64,000 nucleotides of DNA from the NCBI RefSeq assembly GCF_026210795.1, contig NC_089446.1, forward strand, positions 3,749,001 to 3,813,000. Direction: 5' to 3'. Below are positions 22,610-33,489 of the stretch, piece after piece. Under the pieces are notes generated by a model. It did no database searches. It was given only the letters and a program-made list of their open reading frames with translations, and was not told where the DNA came from. The stretch comes from Rhizophagus irregularis. Its lineage: Eukaryota > Glomeromycota > Glomeromycetes > Glomerales > Glomeraceae. Position 1 is the first letter of the stretch. Every line of letters begins with the position of its first letter. Made by a program: the position numbers and the translations under genes.

Positions 22610-24600
22610 TTTTTTTTCCCTTTCTTTCACTTCCCTTCGTCCCCTTGTCCTTTCGTCCTTCTCCTATATCCTTCCCTTTCCTTTCGTCCTTCACTTCCCT
22701 TTCGTTCTCTTCTTTTTCTCACACCTGTAAGTTTCGTTACTTTTTTTTTAATTTATTTTTTTTTTATTTTTTTTTTTAATTTTATCTTTTTTTTTCGTTT
22801 CTTTTCATTATTTTATTTTTTGTAGGACGTTTACTAGGGGGACGCCGGCTTGAATACTATGAAACCGGACTTTAAGGTAGTAAGAAACTGAAAAGGGGAA
22901 GATTTTTTGTTATTTTTAATTTAAGAAATGAACTAACGTTTCTCTTTATTATTTTATTTTTTGTAGGACGTTTACTAGGGGGACGCTGGCTTGAATACTA
23001 TGAAACCGGACTTTAAGGTAGTAAGAAACTGGAAAGTGGAAGATTTTTTGTTATTTTTAATTTAAGAAACGATCTAACGTTTCTTTTTCATTGTTTTTTT
23101 TTTGTAGGACGCCAGCTTGTTCACGAAACCAGACTTTAAAGTAAAAAACTGGGAAAGGGGGATGGTGGAAGGGAATTTCGCAAAGAGGAACCAAGATTCG
23201 TAAGAATCTTGGTTTTTTTTTATTTTTTTTATTATTATGAAACGGTTTACTAACCGTTCCTTTCTTTTTTTTATAGGTTCGGTGTCTCGGAAGGGCTTCC
23301 GAAGAATGGAAAATGGAGAACTAAAGTTCGTAAGTATTATATTCAGTTACGAACCTTAGATTTATTTCTTTAATACTATGGACGGTTCTAACCGTTCTTT
23401 TTATTTTATTTTTTATAGGTTCTGTCGGGTGATCTTCCGAAGAATGGAAAACGGAGAACTAAGGTTCGTAAGTATTATATTACGAACCTTAGATTTATTT
23501 TTTTTAATACTATGAACGGTTCTAACCGTTCTTTTTATTTTATTTTTTATAGGTTCTGTCGGGTGGTCTTTTGAAGAATGGAAAACGGAGAACTAAGGTT
23601 CGTAAATATTATATTACGAACCTTAGATTTATTTTTTTTAATACTATGAACGGTTCTAACCGTTCTTTTTATTTTATTTTTTATAGGTTCCGTCGGGTGG
23701 TCTTCCGAAGAACGGAAAACAAAAAACTAAAGTTCGTAAGTATTATATTACGAACCTTAGATTTATTTTTTTTAATACTATGAACGGTTTTAACTGTTCT
23801 TTTTATTTTATTTTTTATAGGTTCCGTCGGGTGGTCTTCTGAAGAACGGAAAATGGAGAACTAAGGTTCGTAAGTATTATATTACGAACCTTAGATTTAT
23901 TTTTTTTTAATACTATGAATGGTTCTAACCGTTCTTTTTATTTTATTTTTAGGTTTTGGGTTTCTCGGGTGTCTTCTGAAAAATGGAAAAAACCAAAATT
24001 CGTAAGTACGAATCTTTGGTTTATTTTTATTTATTTTATTATTATGAACAGTTTCTAACAGTTCTTTTCTTTGATTTTTAGGTTTCGGGTGGGCTTCTGA
24101 AGAACAGAAAACCCAAAGATTCGTAAGGACAATACGAATCTTTAATTTTTTTAATTTTTTTTGTTATTTCTAATTCTTTTTCTTCTTTTAGATCTTGGGT
24201 GGGTTTCTGAAGAACGGAAAAAGAAGACGAATCTTAACAGATTGGTAAGTTTCAAAGATTTCAATTTACTTCGAAACTTGGATTTTTTTATTTTTCTTTT
24301 AGAAACGTAAACTAATGTTTCTTGTTTGCTTTTTTTTTGTAGGATCTGGGATCACTCAGTTATATGGAATTTCGAAGGTATATACAGTACCTTCAAATTT
24401 TTATTTTTTCTAACGAAACGTTTTTACTAATGGTTTCATTTTTTTTTCTTTTGTAGGTCCAAGACGCGACTGGATCCTATTTCGAAGGTATATATATCCC
24501 TTCGAATTTTACTTTTTTTTATTTTTAACGAAAAGTTTTATTAACATTTTCATTTTTTTCTTTATAGGTTTATTTTGGAAATCAATTTTTATCTAGTATT
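22610..24600 (+). ncRNA. array of about 15 mini-exons with hairpin-bearing introns; spliced transcript of unknown nature
   Basis: A CT-rich leader ends at a GTAAGT donor (22726). Then follow putative exons 22826-22876, 22967-23017, 23108-23199, 23277-23329, 23419-23467, 23553-23601, 23687-23735, 23821-23869, 23953-24001, 24082-24122, 24192-24244, 24343-24377, 24457-24487 and 24568 onward. Every intron has a GT donor, a CTAAC-like or related branch point in a hairpin loop or stem, a T-rich tract and TAG|G. At donors, exon end and intron start form a stem, for example CTAAGGTTCGTAA with TTACGAACCTTAG. Five 49-nt exons recur with a 132-134-bp period. A 49-nt exon changes frame each time, so a long protein is unlikely; a 58-codon frame spans exons 3 to 6 (ATG at 23000, stop 23430). 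I do not recognise it. Confidence 0.55.
23000..23432 (+). CDS. possible 58-aa spliced small ORF inside the mini-exon array
   Basis: The frame begins at the ATG of mini-exon 3 (MKPDFK), passes through exon 23108-23199 (with KPDFK repeated, then WERGMVEGNFAKR) and exon 23277-23329 (EGLPKNGKWRTK), and stops at TGA in exon 23419-23467. The phases across the three junctions agree. The same ATG in exon 2 opens only a nine-codon frame. No signal peptide and no domain are visible. It may be a chance frame in a structured RNA. Confidence 0.3.
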
Positions 24601-25150
24601 TAACATATTATATAGATTTAAAATAGCCATAGATATTATATTAATTAGTTAATAATACATTTGTATAGTATAATGATAGTATAATAATAAATAACGCATG
24701 TATTTTAATATCATTAATAAATGTGTTAATTAATCGTAATGTACAGGTGATGAACATCTTTAATTTGGCGATAAACATCAAATGTTGTGACATCGGTAGT
24801 ACATTGCAGGGTCCGATGTTCAGCGTTTCTTTATGATATACATCAAATGACTGATGTACATTTGATGAATATTTTTCCCGTGACTTCCTGATGTACGTCA
24901 TAATTACACATCTTAATTACAAAAAAACTTTTCATGTCACTTATCAGTCCAATCAAAAATAAATAAACCGGATTTTGAACAGGCGTAACATGAGATTATA
25001 TTTAAACGGTACGGTAACACTATTGGCTTTAAGCAATGTGACGAAAATTATACCCTACCTCTTGCTGTCAACACTTTCTTCACCAAGAATATTATATTCT
25101 TCGAAAGATGTGTTAATATCTATGACGAACAACAACTGGCTAATTCCTTA
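24601..25150. other. no supported gene
   Basis: AT-rich sequence with open frames on both strands (24641-24901 minus, 24975-25166 plus) that show no motif. The tail near 25100 may be decayed sequence upstream of the zinc-knuckle relic that follows. Confidence 0.4.
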
Positions 25151-25170
25151 CAACCATCCAGTATAAAGAG

Positions 25171-25377
25171 GCCTGTAAAATTTGTAAGTATTTTGGCCAT
25201 TCTGTAAAAAGTTGCCCCAATTTAAAATCGCAGTTTTGATGGGGTAATTATTGTATACGCTGCTGGAAAGCTGGGCACAACAGTAGTGAATGTAAAAATG
25301 AACTGGAGGTCGTGCCGTTCAACGAAGAGTTTCGTTCTCCAGAAGAAATTGTAAATTTTTTGATTTATAAATACTAG
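25171..25377 (+). pseudogene. CCHC zinc-knuckle protein fragment
   Basis: Two CX2CX4HX4C knuckles are visible in one frame: CKICKYFGHSVKSC at 25174-25215 and CIRCWKAGHNSSEC at about 25252-25293. An in-frame TGA at 25237-25239 separates them. The tail EEFRSPEEIVNFLIYKY ends at TAG 25375-25377. Double CCHC knuckles are typical of retroelement gag/ORF1 proteins and of host RNA-binding proteins. Nothing upstream continues the frame, so this looks like a broken retroelement ORF1 remnant. Confidence 0.6.
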
Positions 25378-25639
25378 TTTATTTTTTTTAAAAAAAAATT
25401 TTGAAATTTTTTTTTCTTACGAAATTTACCATGAGTTGCTGGTAGCAGTGGCAAATTTTGAAAGTTTATCTGGGCCATGGTGGCAGGGTGAACTTTTTTT
25501 TTTATACTTTTATTGTATGAAATATTTTCAATTTTTACAACCTAATAAAGAGTTAACGGACATTTTTTGAATATCATCTTGAATGCCAAATTGATATGGT
25601 GATAATGTTAAATTCATATTGCAGAAAATATAAAAAAAA

Positions 25640-26140
25640 ATTGTTCAATATGAAAGTCAGTAATTTGATGGATCAGTGATGTCAGAATCAACATCGGAAG
25701 TACATATTGAAAGATCACGTCGTATTTTGATAAATTTATTGATGTCGCGATGTTATAACCAGAAGTACTTGAAAAATCACAGTTAACTGTGTAGAGGCTT
25801 CCATTAAACGAGAAAAATTTTTCATGTGCTGCGTCATTGCTCCTCTTCCAAATTAATGATTTCTGCTTGTCTGGTTGATTGAGATTGTTGTCTCCTCTTC
25901 AAAATGTGGACACCTGGGCAATATTGTAAACAAGGTAATTGTTCATCCTTATAAGGATATTGCAATCGAAATGGTCTGTAATTACGTCCAAATTCAGGAT
26001 AATATTGTGATTGAGGTTTATAAATGGATTGTTGTTGCCGTTGATATTGCTGATGATGTTGTTGTAGATGTTGTTGGTGAAGTTGATGTTGATGTTGCTG
26101 TTGCTGTTGCTGTTTTTAAAAATAACCTTCACGATTAACT
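25640..26140 (-). pseudogene. Gln-rich family fragment, copy ii
   Basis: The minus strand from about 26115 reads a poly-Gln/His tract (QQQQQHQHQLHQQ type), then YPEFGRNYRPFRLQYPYKDE and CPGVHILKRRQQSQ. After a frame change, 25830-25690 contains SNDAAHEKFFSFNGSLYTVN and SGYNIATSINLSKYD, which match SDARDRFFTHTGNLYTVN and SGYNIGSSIDLSKYE of the copy at 26.7-28.5 kb. The middle of the protein is missing, so this is an internally deleted copy. Confidence 0.5.
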
Positions 26141-26719
26141 CAATTTAATATTTTATTATTGTATTATAAAATCCAATATACTAATAAAAATGATTTGATT
26201 TATTTTAAAAAAACACTGCATGATATCTTCGTGATATCGGTTTGTAATTGTAAAAAAATTATCTAAATGATATCGCCGTGATGTTTCATAATTGTACCAA
26301 AAAAAATCTAAATGATATCGCAGTGTTCGATTCAGTTAAAGAATGTGAATGAATGTTCGTTAATTTTGGTTGCAAATTTGAAGTTTTATTTTGGCAATAA
26401 TGTTATACAATAGAAATAAAAATGATAAAGAATATACTATCTACCCGTCTTCTTTTAGATTGTGAAAGTAAAAAAATATATATATATATATATATATATA
26501 GATACAAAGAAAAAAATTATTGTTGTAGTAACAATGATAATTATAATCATTTGACCTGGTTTTTAAAATGATGGTTTTTTACATAGAATTTTTTTTTTTT
26601 AAAAAAAAAAGAAAAATTTGTTTTATAAATTTACATACGAACCTCTCATCAAACTTCAACACACGACCAGATACTTTACTTTTCTACGCTAAAAATTTAA
26701 ATTGAAAAAAATCTACATA

Positions 26720-28512
26720 ATATATATTATTTTTTTCGCTTTTTAGTAGATTTCTTTGATTTCGGCTTTGGTTCATCCTCAGAGCTGGAATTTGAATCAT
26801 CATCATCATTATTTTCAATTTCATACTTTGATAAATCAATCGAAGAACCAATATTATATCCAGATAAATTGTTAAAATATTATTAACCGTATAAAGGTTT
26901 CCGGTGTGAGTAAAAAAACGGTCACGTGCATCACTGTTATAAATTTCTAAACAGTGGAATCCAAAAAGAATTAAATTTTTAAGCGAATTTTCGTTTTCTT
27001 GAGATATCGGCTTGTCCAAAAATTTCAACCAAAGGTTGAATATTTCTTCAATATGACGACCTTTTAAGTACGGCTTGAAATCAAGACTTTCGTCTTTTTC
27101 TTTACGTTTTTAATAAGTTTCGTATCTAAGCTTGATGTTATCCCATAATGTATTTCTCCAGTACGACCAGGTTTTACGAAAACTTTTTGCTACATTATGT
27201 AATATGTCAGGATGATCGTTCATAAAAGTTGGTAATAATGACGCTAAGAAATCTTCTATAATTTGATTATTGTTGCTTTTATCTAAGTTTTTTGTTCTTA
27301 GGAATAATGATTTTAATTCGTTAATCACTATTATTCTTAACCACTTTGGGATAGAGTTTTGCAACGATATAATATTAGAAATTCTCTTCTGGTTATATGA
27401 TATATTTGTATCACGATCTGTGAACTTTTCAGGAGAATTTGCATAAGGGCGAATCGATGTTGGATATCTTCGATTCTTGAGATAGAATTTTGGCAGCTGT
27501 AAGCCTGAGCTTAAGAGTTCTTCTTCCATATCATCCCTAATTTTTAAAGAAAACATTGTTATATGAAGATTACAAGATGATAAATATGAAAAAAATATAT
27601 TTGTTACATTGGATTCATCCGAGGGAGAGTTGAAGATGTAACAGAAGGTATAGCAATACCAAGAGAAGAAGTACTAGTACTACTTTGAGTTATAAGAGGA
27701 ATTTCTTCCAAGGTATCCCTAATTTTAAAAAACATTATGTTAATATGAAGATTATAAGATTATAAATATGAAAAAATCATATTCGTTACATTGAATCCGT
27801 CCGTGTGAGAGTTGGGGTTGTTATAATAGGTGTAGACGATGAGGAAGTGCAGCTTCGTTCTTCACTAGAACGCTTGCCTCTGTGGATCATCTGCTCGATT
27901 TGATCATGTAAATGTTCAGGGAGCGTCATGGCAAAGCGTTCTGCAATAGATTGTCGGACATAAACAGGATTAACGGCTCTGAACATGATGTCCTCGATTT
28001 GTAGAAATAGTGTAGCGAGTAAATTATCTATATGATAGAAATAACGTTACAAGTTATTGTTCTGTTATTGAAGATTTCTTCAAATACCGAATATTATAAT
28101 AATACAGACCAATTTCTTCATCAGAAAGTAATTGTGTTGAAGGATGCTGCAAGTGTTGTGAGAAATACGAGGGGTATGGAAGCTATTGTTGTGACGAGAG
28201 GTATGGAAGCTGTTGTTGTGACGAGGGGTATGGAGACTGTTATTGTGACGAGGGGTATGGGTACAAGGGGTATGGAGAATGTTGCCGTGACGAAAAATGT
28301 TGAGAGGGATATGGATACTGTTGCTGTGACGAACGTAAGGAAGGTAAAAGTTGAGATGATTGAGATAAATATTGTTGTGACCATTGAGGTTGAGATTGCG
28401 ATTGCGAAGGCGATTGCGAAGGTGGTTGCGAAGGTTCCCAATGCTTAATAAGAGAGCTCCATCTATGACTTTCTTTTTCTTGTACAGGCTTATTACGATC
28501 TTGAGAAGACAT
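26720..28512 (-). pseudogene. Gln-rich family member, copy iii (most complete, with in-frame stops)
   Basis: Exon 1 starts MSSQDRNKPVQEKESHRW at 28512 and becomes Gln/Ser/Pro-rich; its repeat region has TAA and TAG where neighbouring units have CAA and CAG. Exon 2 (about 28035-27790) includes AERFAMTLPEHLHDQIEQM. Exon 3 (about 27720-27612) is DTLEEIPLITQ...MNPM. Exon 4 (27540 down) is DDMEEELLSSGLQLPKFYLK, then IPKWLRIIVINELKSLF and FRKTWSYWRNTLWDNIKLRY, a TAA, then KRKEKDESLDFKPYLKGRH in the same frame. After one frame change it ends SGYNIGSSIDLSKYE and a Lys-rich tail. I recognise no domain; the Gln-rich start and Lys-rich end suggest a nuclear protein. Stops argue for a pseudogene, but errors cannot be excluded. 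Confidence 0.5.
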
Positions 28513-28539
28513 TTTTTGATAATGGTTTCTATAAGTTAA

Positions 28540-29200
28540 AAAATGTGGGTCAAAAAATTTTTTCAATTGAATTTTTTTTTTATTTAAATAATTTTAATCT
28601 TACCACATCATGATCGAGTAAAAATACGGTTAATTTCGAAAATAAAAATTATTTTTTGCCATTGATCTATTACATCGTGTAATACAGATTTTTTTAAGGG
28701 AAAAAAAATCTGATTAATTATTTAATATAATGATGGATATTGTGATTAAATCATGAACAAGTAATTTTTTCATATCGTGATTATATTACTTTTTTTCCTT
28801 AAAAAAATCATACGGTACAATAAAAACAATGGAAAAAAGAATTTTTTTTTCTTTTTCGAAATTAAATAGATTAGATTGAGTCAATAATTAGACTTTTCTT
28901 TTTTTCGAAATTAATCTCATCATATGATTACGGATATTGTAATTAAATCATGATCGAGTAGAATCTTTTTTCAATTTTTCTTTTTTTTTCTTTGTGATCG
29001 AATAAAATTCCATATCGTGTTTATACACCTATTAGTAAAAAAACTTTTTTTTGCAAAAAAAAATTGTATTGATATCGGTTTCCTAATAACACTACGGGTT
29101 CCTTGAACCCTCTCAAGCATCTAAAGTTAAACTCTCTCATAAACACAGAGAGCGCAACTTACCTTAATATGACATGAATACTAAATATGCTTAGTAGTGA
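28540..29200. repeat. upstream flank of copy iii, duplicate of 13570-14330
   Basis: It shares the order of landmarks with 13570-14330: 'cttaccacatcatgatcga', 'acagatttttttaagg', 'ttaatataatgatggatatt' and the closing 'cacagagagcgcaacttacc' block. No gene of its own is visible. Confidence 0.6.
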
Positions 29201-29744
29201 GAACGAAAAATTAAATTTTGGGAAAAGAAGAAAGATAAAATGGATCAACAAACTGAAATGGATTTTAACACATGAATCCTTCAGATGAAATTACTATGTT
29301 AGTAGAAAATTCAGGAGGTGGAAATAAACAGTATAATTATAATTTTGCTTCGCCACAATAACTTTTTATGATGGTAACAATCGTTATATAATTTTGATTA
29401 TTTTCTACATGACCAAAATAAGTATATCGTCTTTTTAACAAAATTTTTTAAGATCATCAAAATATTATTTTGATATTAGCAACTGAATGTTGGAACACAT
29501 GATCGGAAATCTGATTCTTCAATAATTTAAGTATAATACTTATAGAACAATTTATAGCATATTTTTTTTATTTTATATTATAGTGTATTATAAGTTTATT
29601 ATATTATTATTATCATAAAAAAAAATTGTGACCCGTCTTGCATAATTGCGCTTCTTCACTCCAATGTAAATAAAATGTGATAAAAGATAATTTTTTTATT
29701 ATAGTACCTAATATCATAAAAACGCTAACATTTTATTTATTAGG
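29201..29744. other. gene-free AT-rich stretch
   Basis: No supported gene, RNA gene or terminal repeat seen. A short plus-strand patch around 29270-29350 may be decayed coding sequence, but I cannot assign it. Confidence 0.35.
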
Positions 29745-30330
29745 GATGATATTGAAAAAAGCTTGTTGAAGCTGGATTATCGTTACCATTAAAATATCTG
29801 GAAATTTGATCATTTTTCAAAATTTGATTTGACGAATCGTTCAAGTACATCGTTCCTAAATAATGGCTTCAATTCGCCGAAAATTATCTTTCTAATCCAC
29901 TTCGGTAGTGATTTGTACGACTCAAAAAGCAAACATGCCATTTGAGCTTGGGTAATGCTGCCTGAATTGTGTGGATCGATGAATTCTTTTTAAGGATACG
30001 CTGACGTGTTACAAATTTATAATAATTTGCATAACGTCCTTTGGAAGAAATTAGTAGAAAGGTACATTAAATATAAAAATAGTAAAGAGAAGATTAAGCC
30101 GAATGTAAATTTAAAGAATCGACAAATTAAGGAAAATACTAACGGAGGAGAATGAGAGCGCACTTAAAATCTCATCATCTTTGGGTTTTATTGTATTGAG
30201 AATTTATAAGATGCGCACGACAAATTTTTCTCATTTTACGGAAGCCTTTTCACAGTTACTTGTGATTTTCCAAGCTCTTCGAGATATAATATTGCAGCTT
30301 CTATGGATTTATCAAATTTTTATGTAGTCT
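29745..30330 (+). pseudogene. rearranged relic of the Gln-rich family, copy iv
   Basis: Three blocks match copy iii in mixed orientation. Plus strand 29745-29800 is DDIEK..LVEAGLSLP (copy iii DDMEEELLSSGLQLP). Minus strand about 29960-29830 is SLPKWIRKIIFGELKPLFR (copy iii SIPKWLRIIVINELKSLFL). Plus strand 30020-30330 gives NVLWKKLVERYIKYKN and then DAHDKFFSFYGSLFTV (copy iii NTLWDNIKLRY and DARDRFFTHTGNLYTV). The middle block is therefore inverted in place. Many stops; not functional. Confidence 0.55.
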
Positions 30331-30409
30331 TTAAATAATAATAATCATACACGTGATAATACAGTGCGTGGCCATAAGTCACACGCTCCTGGGTATAATT
30401 TCATGAGAT

Positions 30410-30434
30410 GGTTTTTTCCCGAAGGGAAAAAACC
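30410..30434. other. perfect 11-bp stem hairpin with 3-nt loop
   Basis: GGTTTTTTCCC is followed by GAA and its exact reverse complement GGGAAAAAACC. Flanking 'tataattt' and 'aattata' words 20-40 bp out are also inverted, so the hairpin may be the core of a small decayed foldback element. Confidence 0.6.
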
Positions 30435-30601
30435 CTGAACTACTGTAGTTACTGAAACAGGAATTATACACGAGATCTTTACGTTGTACTAAACTAATTT
30501 TGACGACAGTACAATTGGACAATTTCCAAAATTGTTGAATCCCAATAATAAATAACATCTTTTTTCGATAAAAAAAAAGGTAATTTTCTTTTCATTTAAT
30601 A

Positions 30602-30994
30602 ATGGGAAAACCATCATTACATTCTAGGAAAACGGCCTGGCGTAGACAAAAAAAACGACAATATAAAAAATTTAAACAAAAAGAAATTGAAATATCTGAT
30701 CTCCAGATACAGCTCCAGGATTTCCAAAAAGCTGTTGAGACAGCCGGTGAACAAGTGATTTTCAAGCTAGACAAAACTGAGCGTGAAAATGCAAATCTAT
30801 TGAAGTGGATCGATATTTTTTCAAATCAAATTTCAAGTCAGGAAGAAGAGATATATAAGCTTGAATTAAAGAGTTATTTAGCACAATCATCATCGTCTCT
30901 GTCATCTCCACCACAGCCACCATCATCATCATCATCATCACAATTGTCACCGACATCTTTTAAAAGCATGGATGAGTACTTTAAACATAATCAA
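30602..30994 (+). CDS. small coiled-coil protein, unknown function
   Basis: The frame starts MGKPSLHSRKTAWRRQKKRQ, a strongly basic N terminus, followed by a predicted coiled coil (EIEISDLQIQLQDFQKAVE to about residue 90) and a Ser/Pro-rich tail ending SFKSMDEYFKHNQ. The basic stretch next to a coiled coil recalls bZIP architecture, but the bZIP signature Asn/Arg spacing is not clear. At 30995 a GTTAGT donor fits; the acceptor at about 31069 is followed at once by TAA, which would end the 131-aa protein. Reading through the donor adds only an AT-driven hydrophobic tail to 31156. Neighbours do not suggest a role. Confidence 0.5.
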
Positions 30995-31156
30995 GTTAGT
31001 AATTTTTTAGGTATTGTGCAATTTTTAATGATTTTTATTTTTATAATTAATGAATTGTTCTCATTTTTTAGTAAAAGAAATCTAGTAGTTTATTATTTTT
31101 TTTTACTATTCTCATTTTTTTTTTTAATAAAAGAAATTTTTGTAATATTGAAATAA

Positions 31157-31846
31157 ATACATAAAATAATCAAATTCGTATTAATAATATATCGTGTAAA
31201 ATATGTTTTACTTGCCAGTAAATAATAAAAAAAATATTTGTAAAGGTTTAACTGGAAAATTTTCGCCTATCAGGAGGATATGGAAAATTTTTGCCCGCTA
31301 GAACTCTATGATAATAATCACCATAAGGTATACATAGTAATCGAACCGGAGTTGCGATGCAGATTTCCTATCTCAAACTACTCTACCACATGCGATTATC
31401 TGTTTAAGGGATATTTGTTGATTACTTTTTATTACTAAATTACTGGATTATTGATTGTGCTATTCCCTAATAAGGTTTGTATGATCACTGTAAGACCTGT
31501 TATGTATGTATATATACATGTTAATTGTTACTGCGTTAAGAGATTGTTAATTTTTTTTTTATCAAAAATTAAATGAGATAACGATTACAGTTATGATAAT
31601 TGATGATTATAAGGTCAAGGTTACGATAAAAAAATAATTTTTAGAGAATGACATAAATAACAGATTAATAGTTATATTTTAGCGTCAAATTGTGTTAGTG
31701 AAGTTATTACGACATTAACTTATTAACTTGTGAAGTCACATTCTATAAACTTTTAAAACAATATGATATATTGTAATCTTTATTATAATAAAAGAATAAA
31801 AAACATATCAATATTATCACGGTCTTTTATGTGATATGTACTGTAT
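31157..31846. other. intergenic region with a tRNA-like segment
   Basis: No protein gene. On the minus strand, 31400-31325 shows a box-A-like TGGTAGAGTAG and, about 30 nt on, a box-B-like GGTTCGATTAC. The outer ends do not form an acceptor stem, so this is more like a tRNA-derived SINE relic than a tRNA gene. Confidence 0.3.
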
Positions 31847-33420
31847 TTATGAAAAAAGATGGAGTTTTAAAGAGCTAGCAATGTTTCTTCCGCTACGGGA
31901 AGGAATTTCTAGATCTTCTGTAATAACATCTAACTCCTTAACCTTTTCTTTGATATTTGCGCTTTCAGTTTCAACCCAGACTATTTTGAAGCATTTTCTG
32001 GAGAATTCTATTAATTTATCTAGTGAAGTTTCCGATAATTTTGTAAAATCGATGGCTGAAACGTATCGGCTTAAGATTCTCTTTAAAACCACCTCACGTG
32101 ATATGAAGTTGTTTACTTCCTCGTCGGTAGGATCTGAACTTTCCGTATATTCACTTTAATAGAAAAAAAATTTAAATCATTAAATCATTGTAGTAAAAAC
32201 AACATAACGATATGAACGTATCGATCACCTTTCTACAATTTGTCGAAATTCTTTTACTAATGTTGAAAGTACATTTTTCAATTGATATCGATAGTCGGAA
32301 AATGATTTATGATATCGTTCGTTAATTGACTTCGCCACGCTTTGATAAGCATCATGCCCAAAAATTTTTTGTGTTATTTTATCAAACGCATGATCGGGTG
32401 GATTTCTAGTTTGCAAAAAAAGACATTTCATTTCTTCGTCAATAAGACGATAATTATCCTAAATAGTAATAATATTAATAATACATAATACATCAGTAAT
32501 TCTGCTGTGTAATAACGATTGTTCTTAATTGGTAAGAATGTAACAACCAAAATAAGAAATGGACTTTACGTTGTCAGATGATGACGAAGTCGAGGTGGTT
32601 AGTGGCAAATTTGTTGATGGCTGCTTCGTCGAGGCATCAAGCATTTTGTTTGCCAAATGTAGCACACTTGGATGTAAGACCAACCAATTGCAAATTTGCA
32701 ATTGATAGGTCATTGCGTCAAACTGAACCGGAATTTCTTCTTCACTCTCTAGAAGTAATATTAAATGAGAATAAAATTATATTCATTAATTATGTTCAGA
32801 TTTTATGTTTTACCGCTTTCATCATTTTCATTTTCTTCTTGTTCTTTATCTTGCTCTCTCCTCCTCCCTCTCCCTCTCTCTCCCTCTCTCTCTCTCTCTC
32901 TTTCTTCTTTCTTTCTTTCTTTCTTTTTCTTTTTCTTCTCTTTTTATCTCTCCTCTCCATCTCTTTCTTCTCATTTACTCTTCTTTCTTTTTCAATATTT
33001 CTTTCTTCTTGCTCTGGAAGCATATCTTCATTATAACGAAGTAAATTTATTTTTAAATAAATTCGCAGAAATATCATTTCAATTGAATAATAAAACAATT
33101 ATTATAAGGTATTTACCCAAAATAATTCTTTCAATATCATCATCTTGTCTATTATTATCTTCTCCAATATCTACATCTTGTCCATGTAAATTATCTTGTT
33201 CATGTTCACTTCCTTCCTCTCTCCTTTCATCTCTTTCCTTATTATAATCACGTGAAGAGTTGGCAACATATGTACGAATAGTTTTTGTAGTCTTTGCAGC
33301 TTTTGTTGCCTTGTCTTTTAGGTATCATTATAATAGTATTAGGCGCAATTACTATATAAAATTTCAAATCAAAAATATAATTTTATTACCTTTTCCTGTT
33401 ACTCCTCTGCGTTTAGTCAT
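31847..33420 (-). CDS. six-exon gene, likely intact member of the family duplicated at 1.7 and 43.3 kb
   Basis: Exons: 33420-33390, 33314-33117, 33025-32814, 32746-32570, 32458-32229, 32153-31847. Phases agree throughout and give 384 aa. Order: basic start MTKRRGVTGK; acidic/charged region; a very basic Lys/Arg/Glu run of about 60 residues (GA-rich microsatellite at 32860-32960); QLQICNWLVLHPSVLHLANK; KCLFLQTRNPPDHAFDKIT; and a last exon with VLKRILSRYVSAIDFTKLSE and IPSRSGRNIASSLKLHLFS. The paralogues have the same intron positions and the matching KCLFLRVRSPRGEVFDELIT and IPSRSGNKIVDSLS. I do not recognise a named domain; the charge pattern suggests a nuclear protein. Exon 4 has a tandem acceptor (TAGAG); only the second AG keeps the frame. 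Confidence 0.65.
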
Positions 33421-33489
33421 GATAAACAAACAAGATGGTACTTATTGGTATTGTGCTAGTAGCAACGTAAAGAAATAGGTGATTCCTGA

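Noticed and set aside
22826-24567. CRISPR-like array (regular repeats with spacers)
   Set aside because: The 132-134-bp units are similar throughout, without unique spacers, and contain splice signals; the window is eukaryotic.
28032-28448. Plus-strand RGME-repeat frame
   Set aside because: Antisense of the Gln-rich exon of copy iii; the repeat reads Ser-Ser-Gln-Gln on the minus strand, as in the family.
31325-31400. Functional tRNA gene on the minus strand
   Set aside because: Box A- and box B-like words are present, but acceptor and anticodon stems do not pair; kept only as a possible SINE relic.
32578-33247. Plus-strand Ser/Leu/Phe-rich frames resembling transmembrane proteins
   Set aside because: They arise from the CT side of the GA microsatellite in the six-exon minus-strand gene.
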